Part shown: positions 10,901 through 20,500 of the stretch, piece after piece
Numbering within the stretch: position 1 is the first letter of the stretch
How the letters are laid out: each line of letters begins with the position of its first letter
Source: Galbula dea
Taxonomy: Eukaryota; Chordata; Aves; Piciformes; Galbulidae
Reading direction: 5' to 3'
Assembly (NCBI GenBank): GCA_013399015.1
Contig: VWZX01001039.1
Coordinates: forward strand, 330,762-394,761
Length of the DNA stretch: 64,000 nucleotides
The notes under the pieces: model-generated
The model's input: only the letters and a program-made list of their open reading frames with translations
What the model was told of the DNA's origin: nothing
Databases searched by the model: none
Translations under genes and position numbers: made by a program

Positions 10901-11599
10901 CAGTTGTTATAAAATCTGGCTGGTGTCAAAGTTGAGTCTTTCTGGTTTGTTCACCTTTGGGGCAGGAAGGTGGCCTTTGGGCTGTCAGTGCAGTTCCTTG
11001 TTCAACAACATTTTTTTCAAGGTATAAACCCATTTATTATGCTAATTCCTGTAACATTGACTGCTCCTGCATTTCATCAGGAGGGCACTTTGCATACATC
11101 TTCCTCCCCTGGTGAGAAGCATCTGAGCAGGTGAGAGGGGAATGGAGGAAGCTAGGAGAGATGATTGTTGGAGCTTTACCACGTGCACAAAGAAGATCCT
11201 AAACAAGAGGTGACCCTAAATCCATGTCCAGAATTTTTCACCAGCCAGCTCCTTCTCCAACAGCTGATCCCAGGAGGAATATCCATGCTTTTGGGGGCTG
11301 AAGCAGGCTGGTATAGTGAAGGCTGCTTTCAGAGCCACAGTTGTATATTCTGGCACTTTTCAAAGCACAGGATGACTCGTTTTCATATCTCTACATTTCC
11401 ACCTTGACCACTGCGTGTCACACTAGATGCTGCCATTGAACAGAATTGGCAGATGCATGCGGTAAATGAATTTCTCAGCACAGATGGAGTTGAGCAGAAT
11501 GGACCTCTTCAGATGGGAGAGCACACGTAAGGAGAACAAGGCCTGCTTGATTCAGAGCTAGGAGGCAGGAGCAGGTCATAGTGAAGAGGAGTATTTCAA
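7976..11599. other. Intergenic spacer, no recognised gene
   Basis: About 3.6 kb between CR1 copies. An E-box CACGTG sits at 8178-8183 in a partly palindromic context. Open frames here are short, lack recognisable domains and show no splice structure. I recognise no RNA gene or repeat family. Confidence 0.7.
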
Positions 11600-11812
11600 C
11601 CACAGAACCACAAAAAGTTAGGAATTGGAAGGGACCTCAAAAGATCATCCAGCCCAACCCCCCTGGCACAGCAGGATTCCCTAGACCAGGTCACACAGAA
11701 GCACATGCAGACAGGTTTGGAATACCTCCAGAGAAGGAGACTCCCCAAGCTCTCTGGGCAGTCTGTGCCAGTGCTCTGGCACCTCAACTGGGAAAAAACT
11801 TCTTACAATTAT
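11600..11812 (-). mobile_element. CR1 LINE 3' fragment
   Basis: Reverse-complement CR1 with ggaattggaagggacctcaa, cccctggcacagcaggattc, ctagaccaggtcacacagaa and aagctctctgggcagtctgt. The same subfamily as the copy at 36479, judged by the shared ctagaccaggtcacacag segment. Confidence 0.9.
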
Positions 11813-11857
11813 GAACTGAGAAGCAGAGTTTAAGACAGAGAGCTTGAGGTGAGATCC

Positions 11858-12705
11858 CACAATCCCAGCATGGTAGGGGTTGGAAGGGACCTCTCAGGAT
11901 CATCTAGTCCAACTCCCCTGCTAAAGAAGGGTCACCAACAGCAGGTTACCCAGGATCACCTCCAGCTGGGGTTGGAATCTCTCCACACAAGGAAACTCCA
12001 CAACCTCTCTGGGCAGCCTGGGCCAGGGCTCTGCACCCTCACAGCAAAACATTTTTTCCTCCTGTTCAGGTGGAACCTCCTGGGTTCCAGTTTGTGCCCA
12101 GTGTCCCTTGGCCTGTCCCTGGGCACCACTGAGCAGAGTCTGGCCCCAGCCTCTTGTCACCTACCCTGTAGATACTACTCAGCATTAAGCAGATCCTCTT
12201 TGGGTTTGCTCTTCTACAGGCTTCCCCAGGGCCCTTCCTCCTGCCAGAGCTGCTCCAGTGCCCTCAGCATCTCCCTAGCCTCTGCTGGACTCTCTCCACT
12301 AGTTCCTTGTCTCTCGAACTGGAAAGCCCAGAACTGGACTTAGGACTCCTGCTGTGGCCTTACTAGCGAAGAGTAGAGGGTGAGGAGAACCTCCTTCAAC
12401 CTGCTGGTCACAGTCTTCTTCATGCACCTCAGGAGACCTTTGGCCTTCTTGGCCACAAGGGCACATTGTTGGCTCATGGTGAACTTATTGTCCGCCAGCA
12501 CTCCCAAGTCCTCTGCAGAGCTGCCTTCCAGCAGCTCTGGTCCATGGGGTTATTCCTCCCCAGATGCAGGACCCTACACTTGCTCTTGTTGAACTTCATG
12601 AGGTTCCTCTCCCCCAACTCTCAGCCTGCCCAGATCTCACTCAATGGCAGCAGAGCCTTATGGGGTCTCAGCCACTCCTCTGAGTTTCATATCGTCATTT
12701 GTATC
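11858..12705 (-). mobile_element. CR1 LINE, about 850 bp, CATGCTGGG 3'-end type
   Basis: The longest CR1 in the window. On the plus strand it opens with caatcccagcatggtagggg and keeps the reverse complement of the C-terminal reverse-transcriptase region, with landmarks such as cttcttggccacaagggcac, gttggctcatggtgaactt and aggaccctacacttgctctt. It is truncated at the 5' side and broken by stops. The copy directly left of it (ends about 11812) belongs to another subfamily, so these are two insertions and not one. Confidence 0.92.
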
Positions 12706-13903
12706 AGATGAATCACTCTGGAGGATTTGGGTTCCTGACTTAAGCTTAGCTTGGTGGTGTTTGTGCTACTGGAATTATCTACAAAGCCATTTTTCCTCTG
12801 GATTACTTCCAGCTCACGCAGCTTTGGGGTAGCTGAACAAACAGAGGTGATCCCAGGGGCATTTCAGCCCACTCTTCTGGTTGAGGTTGTTAGTGGGTGT
12901 GCAGGCTCCCAAAATCAAACCCAAAGCATTGAGAAATCTCTTGGCTTTCCTTTCTCCCAGTGCGGGAGCTCCATGCATCTCTGACAGAGGAGAAGGCTTC
13001 TTCCAGAGACCCCACCTGGTTCCAATCTGAAATCTGGAGTTGAACCTCCCCGGGTAGGAGCCCAGGGGCAGTAGTGGTGTGGGGCAACAGCAGTTTTACA
13101 GCATTTTGGTATCACCAAACAGGGCTTGTCCCAGGGAGACGCTGCGAGTTATTGCAGCATCTCAAGTCTCTGCGGCTGCCGCCCCTGGCTGCTCTCAGCC
13201 ACGGCTGTTGGGCTGAGCTGGAATCAATCAGAGCCCCTGGATAGATGCACGGTGACAAACTCCTCGTGCACAGAGGCCCTGCTCCCGTAAATCCCGTCAG
13301 CATGTGCTTAACTTCACGGAGCAAGGTGATGGCAAGGCAATATTTTATTCTTGTCAGCTTCAGTGCTAATAGTTACTAGAATCACTTGGGTAATTAAGCT
13401 CTTGCAAGAATAAAATGAAAAGGCACTGGGCGCCTATGGAGGTCTAAATCATCTTTCAGAGTGGGAAGAAGATCAGTTCACAGCTTGCCTTTGTAGCTGG
13501 AATCCTAAAACCCCCAGAAGCAGTGCAGATCCCCTTGGGATCAGCTGAAGGCAGCAGGCCTGCTTTTCTCAGGTGCCTTTTGCCACCATCTGTAAGAAAC
13601 CAGTGGGTGCCCGGGCCTCTATGTGTGACCATTTGGGTTGGAAACTTCACAATGAAAGGAAGACCTTTTGAAAAAGGCATGGCTAAAATTTCCTACCCAA
13701 GACTGTTTTTGAGAAGTATTAGTGGTTTAAGTGAGAACTAACCAGCAGTGATCCCTGTCTTGCTGCAGGAAAAGATAAGGCTGGGACTACAGAAGGAGAG
13801 CTACCATGTTCCCATGTCTGTGGGATGGCATGGGGAAGACCCTCTCACTGTTAATATATGTTTATATATGGGTTATATGAAAACTGGGCCCAAGGAGGTT
13901 TAA
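12706..13903. other. Intergenic spacer
   Basis: Non-repetitive sequence. The part at about 13130-13440 has a mixed GC- then AT-rich character with a TAATTA homeodomain-type core at 13391-13396. An AT-rich stretch lies near 13852-13880. No gene recognised. Confidence 0.65.
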
Positions 13904-14322
13904 ATCATAGAATCACAATGGTTGGAGAAGACCTCTGAGATCACTGAGTCCAACCATCCACTCAACACTACCAGGCTCACCATGAAACCACGTCCCCAAG
14001 CACCACATCTGCATGTTTTTGGAACACTTCCAGGGATGGTGACTCCACCACTGCCCTGGGCAGCCTGGGACAATGCCTGATAACCCTCTCAGTGAAAAAA
14101 ACCCTTCCTAATATCTAATCTGAACCTACCCTGGCACAACTTGAAGCCATCTCCTCTAGTCCTATCACCTGTTACTTGGGAAAAGAGACTGAACCTACCA
14201 CACTCCAACCTCCTTCCAGAGAGGTGGAGAGAGTGAGAAGGTCTCCCCTGAGCCTCCTCTTCTGCAGACTAACCAACCCGAGTTATCTCAGCTGTCCTCA
14301 CAACACTTGTGCTCTAGACCCT
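13904..14322 (-). mobile_element. CR1 LINE fragment, older subfamily
   Basis: Reverse-complement CR1: catagaatcacaatggttgg, gggatggtgactccaccact, ccctgggcagcctgggacaa, ggtctcccctgagcctcctc. It resembles the copy at 7232 and the sense copies at 59086 and 63236. Confidence 0.91.
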
Positions 14323-16559
14323 GCGTTTCTAAGAGGCTGGGCTCTGCGCTGCTGAAGGATAGCTCTTCCCGTTGGGTTTTGAAGGGCTGTGCAAGGCCAC
14401 GGCTTTAGCTCGGTGTCTACCAGCCCATCTCGCGGGGCCAGAGGGAGCTCTGCAGCCTTAACAGGGGCCAGGAGGGGGCAGCGGGGAGGCGATGGGATCC
14501 CTGCCGAAGGGGGGGCCGGAGGGTACGCGGGGGGTGGCCGGTCCCTGCCAGTGCCCCAGGACCGCCACGGCCAACTCTCGGCCAGCCCCCATGAACTGCT
14601 CACCAAACACACCGATAACCCTGTTCCGGAGGGGAAGGTCAATTCGTCGAGGAGTTGGACCTGGTTTTGTGTACAGGCGCAGGCTCTGGGAAGCTGCAAA
14701 ACTCAGATAAAGCAAATCTCTATTGTCTGGTTAACGCCTTTCTTGGCTCCTTGGGGTCTGGTGGGCAGATGTACTGCCCTATGCCAGCTCATACCTTCTC
14801 ACATGTCACCAACTGGGCAGGACGGTGCTAGCACTGAGTCTCAGGGGGTGACATGCATTACCCCTCGAGGATGAAGCATAGGGTGAAGCCCTGGGATGAC
14901 CAGCCAAGCCCCCAAGGCTTGACATGTGAGGTGGGACCAGCCTGGCAAACATCTAGCTGGTAAGTCCAGAACTGAACAAAGCCAGAGCTATTTATATTTA
15001 TGTAGGGCAGGATGATTAATGCCTGGGCTTTTGCCATCCCAAATACGTAGGTAATTAGGGAACTGGCTTTATTTACTGGATAGCTTAACATGAGGCAACC
15101 TGCGTGCCCAGCCCACACCCCCCTGCACCCCTCCTGACTGGCGCAGAGCTGAACTCAGGGACCGCAGGCTGTCCCTGGCTGTGTGACAGGGATGGCTTGG
15201 TGCTACGGCTGTTTGGGGACCACAGCAGGCAGTTGGGACTGTAGTGAGCTCGCTGGGAGCAGCTGTAATGCTGTAAAATCCCCATAGGTAATTTTTGAGG
15301 CTGTCTGTGTATGCAAAGAGGCAGACTCTTACCCAGTGAGGTTTCTAGAGGCATCTCCCCAGGACGCTGGACACTTAATCTGCTTGGATCCCCAAGGGTA
15401 GCTGCCTGTGTGTCACCCTGAGCTTAAAGCCCTGTTGCTATGGCCATCATTACAGTTTTCATGCTCCAGCAGGAAAGAAACAGCCTTTTGGAGGCAATTT
15501 CTGATTTTCTGTCTGTTTCACAAGGTATTTGTATGGAAACAAGAGAAGGAAGCAGGATGCTGCTGTGCTGGGTGCTGTCTGAACACAAAGTGCTATGGTG
15601 ACTCCTGCCCCAAAGAGCTGATGAAACTCATCACACCTACGCTGCATACCACCAGGCCGAGTCTCCCCTGCCTCGGGGAACGGGGTAATCTTCATCAGGG
15701 CAGAGCAGGTGAAGAATGTCCCCACATCAGAATGTCCCCAGATCACCCAGTGAAGAAACAATTACCCGAGGTGCAAGGAAGTGGAGGATTATTGCTGTGG
15801 GGTAGAGCAGGTAGCTCTGGAGCCCTCCCAGGGCTGTGCTGGTTTGTTGCATCTGCAGTGAATAGCAGTGGAGGGTTTGGTAGCAGCTGGCTCTGCTCTG
15901 GGCCAGGCTGCAGCCTTGTTTCCAAGCCAACCGGAGTCTCTGGCGCTCCCCAAACGGCTGTGAAAAATAAGCTCAGCTCGCCTCCCCCGTACCAGGCTGA
16001 GCGTGGCTGATACTGGAAGCAGAGCTGCCCACGCTGCCATGATGGCAAGGAAAGCTAAGGTGAAGGGTGCTCAACCCTTGTAGCACCCCAACATCTGCCC
16101 TGCTCTTTGCCAGAGGCTCAGTGTCGAAGTGAAATGTCCCAGCAGGGGAAAAGCCACCGGGAAATAGTGCTGGCCCCACTTCACTGACCTGCTCAGAGCA
16201 CTTGCCAATGCCAGCCTCGGCCCCAGTTGCGACCAGAGAGGGGAAAAAGGTCTGTCTGTGGTCTGGTGCTGAAGTCACTCGTGTATTCTTCTCTCTACAA
16301 AATCACAATTCAACAGAAAACAAAGGGAATCAAGCTCAGTACCACTGAGAAAAACTGTGTTTTTCACTAGAAAAACTAGTCTGGTGTGCTGACCAGAAAG
16401 CAGAACTAGAATAGCTGGGGTGCCCTCCAGGGTTGGTGGGCAAACATTTATGCATGGTTTCATACGAACTTCGCCCTGGAGGGTCTCAGTGCAAGTTTAT
16501 TCTGATTTTGAGGCACAAGAACCTATTTTCCCACACAGCTCTTTATGTAACAGCAGCCC
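14323..16559. other. Intergenic spacer upstream of ARIH1
   Basis: The first 350 bases or so are GC- and CpG-rich (see the separate entry). Beyond about 14.7 kb composition becomes ordinary. A MEF2-like CTATTTATA lies at 14988-14996. A 200-codon frame at 15408-16010 starts at GTG, has no recognisable domain and is probably chance. Confidence 0.65.
14350..14680. promoter_or_regulatory. Orphan GC/CpG-rich block with CTCF-like motif
   Basis: CpG-dense sequence about 2.3 kb upstream of the ARIH1 start, separated from the ARIH1 island by ordinary sequence. At 14468-14481 it contains CCAGGAGGGGGCAG, which agrees with the CTCF core consensus at nearly every position. It may be a boundary element, an alternative first exon or merely GC-rich DNA. 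No exon can be supported from sequence. Confidence 0.4.
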
Positions 16560-17560
16560 TGAGGGCCCTCCCACCGCGCTCGGCTGACAGGTTGTCTCCA
16601 GAGAGCTCCGCGCCCCCCAATCCACCTCACGGTGCCCAGACTCAGGTGGGTGTCGGGGCAATCCGGTATATCCCCCCCTCCCCGGCNAGATGGCGGTCGG
16701 CGCGCAGGCGCGGCGCTGTGCGTCACGCGGCGCAGCGTGACGTGCCGTGCGTGCGCGGCGCGCGGTGACGGAGCGGGTCGGCCGCGTCCCTTTGTTGGCG
16801 GTGGTTGAGGCGCGGCGGGGCCGGGGCCGGAGGGGGGGGGGGGGGCGGCGGCGGCGGGCGCCAGGCAGGCCGGCGGGGCTGAGGGGAGGGAGCCACGGGA
16901 GCCGCCGTCGTTTCATCACCGCCTCGCCATGGACTCGGACGAGGGTTACAACTACGAGTTCGACGAGGACGAGGAGTGCAGCGAGGACAGCGGCGCGGAG
17001 GAGGACGAGGAGGACGAGGAGGAGGACGAGCCCGACGATAGCTTGGACCTGGGCGAGGTGGAGCTGGTGGAGCCCGGGCTGCGCGTCGGCGGAGAGCGCG
17101 ACGGGCTGCTAGGCAGTGAGACGGGAGGGCTGGGCCCCGGCGGCGGTGGTGGCGGAGGCGGCCTAGGCGGCGGGCCGGGCCCCGGAGGCGGTAGCGGCCC
17201 CGACCAGGAGGAGGATTATCGCTACGAGGTGCTGACGGCCGAGCAGATTCTGCAGCACATGGTGGAGTGCATCCGCGAAGTCAACGAGGTTATCCAGGTG
17301 CGACACCCCTCTCCCGGGTGCGGGGCGGGGGGAGGCGGCGCGGGCCTGGCCTGAGGGCCGCCGGCCTCGGCCCTCCCGCGGCCCAGACCCCCGCCCCATA
17401 CATACGCGCTGCGGGGGAGCCCCTAGTTCCACCCTTCTGGGGGGAGAAGAAGGCTCTTCGGCACCCCTGTCCCCTGGGGAAGGCCCCTCGTAGCGCGCCA
17501 GGAGCTCGCTTCCTGCCGTGGAAGCGTCGGGAACGAGGCCTTTGGCTGTAAGAGGGCTTC
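16560..17560 (+). promoter_or_regulatory. ARIH1 CpG-island promoter and 5' UTR
   Basis: A long CpG-dense block covers the promoter, 5' UTR, exon 1 and the start of intron 1. Candidate motifs are a YY1-type agatggcggtc at 16688-16697, an NRF1-type cgcgcaggcgcgg at 16701-16713 and a CRE-type TGACGTG at 16738-16744, with an inverse CGTCAC at 16721-16726. No TATA box is seen. A run of 14 G lies at 16832-16845, followed by CGG repeats. One base (16687) is undetermined. Confidence 0.8.
16929..17297 (+). CDS. ARIH1: ARIH1 exon 1 (coding part)
   Basis: 123 codons ending in phase 0 at CAG|GTGCGA. The ATG has a strong context (cgccATGG), and the first residues [16 protein letters not shown] are those of vertebrate ARIH1. 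An Asp/Glu-rich tract (about residues 10-38) is followed by [12 protein letters not shown] and a Gly-rich linker (about 64-90) in which length differs between species. The exon ends in the start of the UBA-like region ([15 protein letters not shown]). This region helps hold the ligase inactive by contacting the Ariadne domain. Confidence 0.98.
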
Positions 17561-20500
17561 TCTTTCTTTGTGTGGTTTCCAGCCGGGGGGCTTGAATCTG
17601 TGTTTTGCTTTTCTCTTTCTCCGTCTTCATGTTGGCTCGCGAGGAGTTTAACCTCTCCAGTTCTTTCTGTAAGCCGGTGTGTCGATGGCAAGCTCTGGAA
17701 TTCGAGGAGAGGCAGCCAGGCAAACAAAACTCTGTTTTTGTTGCCTTCTCCCTTGCTTTCTCCACAACACCCCCTCCCCGCCCCGCCACATACAAGCGTT
17801 ACCCGTGGGGTTGAACCTTATGTTTATTTCCAGCATAGACCGAGTAGGGATATCAGCAAATCGCTTCAAAACAATAACTTTTTTACTCTCAGAGTTTAAG
17901 CTCACTGCTTAAAAATTGAAGTCGGGTTCAAAATAACATTTATTGTCTTCAAAAAAAGCATCTAAATCTTATTTGTTGCTTCTTGAGCTTTCAAAAAACA
18001 AAATTCAAGTCGGTGAAGCTATCTGACTTCCCTTCCTGAATGTTTATGGCAAGGTTTTGCTCCAGGTCACCCTAAAGTTTCTGATGCAGTTCACTCTTTC
18101 TGCAGGTGCCCAGTGTGCCTGGGTTTTCTTTTGTTCCCTTTTACTCAGTATTAGTCAGAGTTGGAGCTGGTAAATAGAGATGCTTCTCCCTTTCCAGTAT
18201 GCAAACAGGAATAGTGTGAGAAGGTGAAACCTATGGATATTAAATGTCGAAGGATACACTGCCTGGAAAGTATTTGTTTCTCTAGCTGTAAGTCCTCCCA
18301 GTGTTGGTAAATCCGTTTAAGGAGGAGATGCTTTAGTGAGTGCTCTTGGCCAGCTATTCTCTGCTCTACAGGGGCTATAATAGCAGCTTTAAAATGTGCT
18401 GTAAATCCACTGTAGCTTCTGTGGAGCTTGATGGAAACAACTGCAGAAGCATTTGCATGCTAAATTAGTAAATTGCATTTCACAGTTTCTAACTTTAATA
18501 ATAGCACTGGACACCTAAAGCTGAATAGAAGGTTAGCTGATTATCCTGCAGCTAAAGATGATCTCGTGGTTAAGTGTGGATGTTTCTTTGCTACCAGGTA
18601 TTGATCCTGATATGGGGAGGGAAACAGCTGGCAAGTAGATAGGCAAACAATTGGTACCTGAAAGTTTTTCCTCTTTGAAATGGCTGTTCAACAGTGAGTC
18701 TGTAATGACTACGGCTGTGGAAATCATGAGCTGTACTGATTGTGTTGAACAGATTCTAGCATTTGTCCTGTCTTTGCATATGCAAAGTGGTGGAAAAGTT
18801 TCTGCCAGTGAAGAGTGGGCAGTATTCCTGCTAGTGTCTTTTCCAGCCTGGGCTGGTGTGGTAGACTCATGAACTGATTTCCTGGACAAGGTCCTGGCTT
18901 TTCTGTGGGTTTTTATTCTCCCCACTCTTCCACTGTCCTTAAACTGTCCAATTTGTGTGCTTGACCTCTGAGTTGCAGAACAAGTGGAGAGAAGTCAATA
19001 CGGTTAAAGAGACCCTTGTCCTGCTTCTGGCTGGACCCAAGTGGTGGTGGGAGGCCTGACCCTGTGATGGACTTGGCTATGTTGGGCTCTGCAGGAGCCT
19101 TGGAAGCCACGTACACAGAACCACTGTGGCTGCTGCTGCTTATGTTGTAGTTATTTGTGTTAGGTTGGCAGTAGATATTCCTGGTTTGACAGAGCAGAGT
19201 GCAGAAAGCCAGTTTGTTCAGAGTATCATGGGTAAACTCAGGATCTAAAATCAGCTTAGGCCCTGGAATGTATCAGAAGAGGGTAGAAAAACATTCAGTT
19301 GCTCTGAATGGCTTTTAAATGCCAGCTTACTGCTGTTGGATTTCTAGTCTATTCAGAGGTAAGTGAACCAAATTCAGTTGATGCTTCAGTATTTGCTCAT
19401 CCTCACTTCTGTTGCTGGTGGTGAAATCTTCCAGGGCTCCGTTCTGTTTATTTCCTTGTTTTTGGCGCCCAACCAGGATTGCTGCTGCTGCTGCTTTTCT
19501 GGTTCAGTAAACCTTTTCTGGAGTCACATTGGCTCAGGATCCTGCTGCAGATCCTTGGTTGCAGTGTTGTGATTCACTTGTTCCAGTTGTTTACTGGGTG
19601 ACTTTGGTCTTGATGTATCTATGTTGGGTTCTTGCTATCAAATGCTGGTAGTCGTGGTCACCTTTTGTAGTGCTTGGGAACTTACTTGTCCAACTGCGGA
19701 TGTAGTGCAGAGGTGCCCCATACCTGAAAAATTCAGCTGTAGCTCCTGTGCTTTCTGATCAGTGAAGATTCTGATTTCTTCAGATCAGGAGTAAGGTATA
19801 AATAGGATTTTGTTTTTCAGTTGATATTTGCAGCTGCAGTGAAAGGAAAAGGTGTCGGTGAGCCGTGAAGTGTCTTTAAAGGGGCTGTCTGAGCCGTGGT
19901 AGGTATAACTCCATGTTAAATGACCTTTGTCAGTATTAAAACACTGCCTTTGAACAGTTTATTAGCTGCTAGGATTAATAGTTGAAGGGATTAAATTAAA
20001 TCTATTCTCCCATCCATTTAGTCATTTCCAAGTACGAGGCACAGAAGGAAAACATGAACTTCTTGGGGCGGGGATTTGATCTGATGGAGACTTTGCAGAA
20101 GTAGTAGCTAACTTGTGGTAAACTTAACTGGTTCCAGAGCCTGTAATTTGTGCTGCAGCATGCAGTGGGCTCTTGATGGTGGCCACTGGGTGCTGAACTG
20201 CTACCTTCTTTATAGCATGGCCTCCCTTCTAAGACTCACAGTGAACTAGAGAGTTTTCAGAATGACTTGGGCATTCAGAGTATTTTGTGTTTACTCTTAC
20301 TTGTCTGAACATAATAATGATTTTTGCACAGTATTTGGCATTTATGCTTGTAATGTGACTAGATTCCATGTGTCCCACAAGAATTGCCCTTCCTCTCTGA
20401 ATGCAAAAATAGAGGTGTGAGTAAGCCCCTCAGCGTTGTGCTGTGGATTGGCTGAGGTTTATAAACCCTCCCTGAGATCAAAGTGTCACTTCCATGCTAT

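Noticed and set aside
11600..12705. A single 1.1-kb CR1 element
   Set aside because: Two CR1 3' ends occur in the same orientation (at 11600 and 11858) with different subfamily words, so these are two insertions.
15408..16010. 200-codon plus-strand open frame upstream of ARIH1
   Set aside because: It opens at GTG, has no recognisable domain, shows Cys/Trp/Ser-rich chance-like composition, and has no splice or promoter support.
16497..16919. Minus-strand frame across the ARIH1 promoter
   Set aside because: Arg/Pro-rich product caused by CpG-rich DNA; it also crosses an undetermined base.
16929..17354. Exon 1 frame read through to 17354 as a short ARIH1 product
   Set aside because: The donor at 17298 and the phase match with exon 2 show that the last 18 codons are intron read-through.
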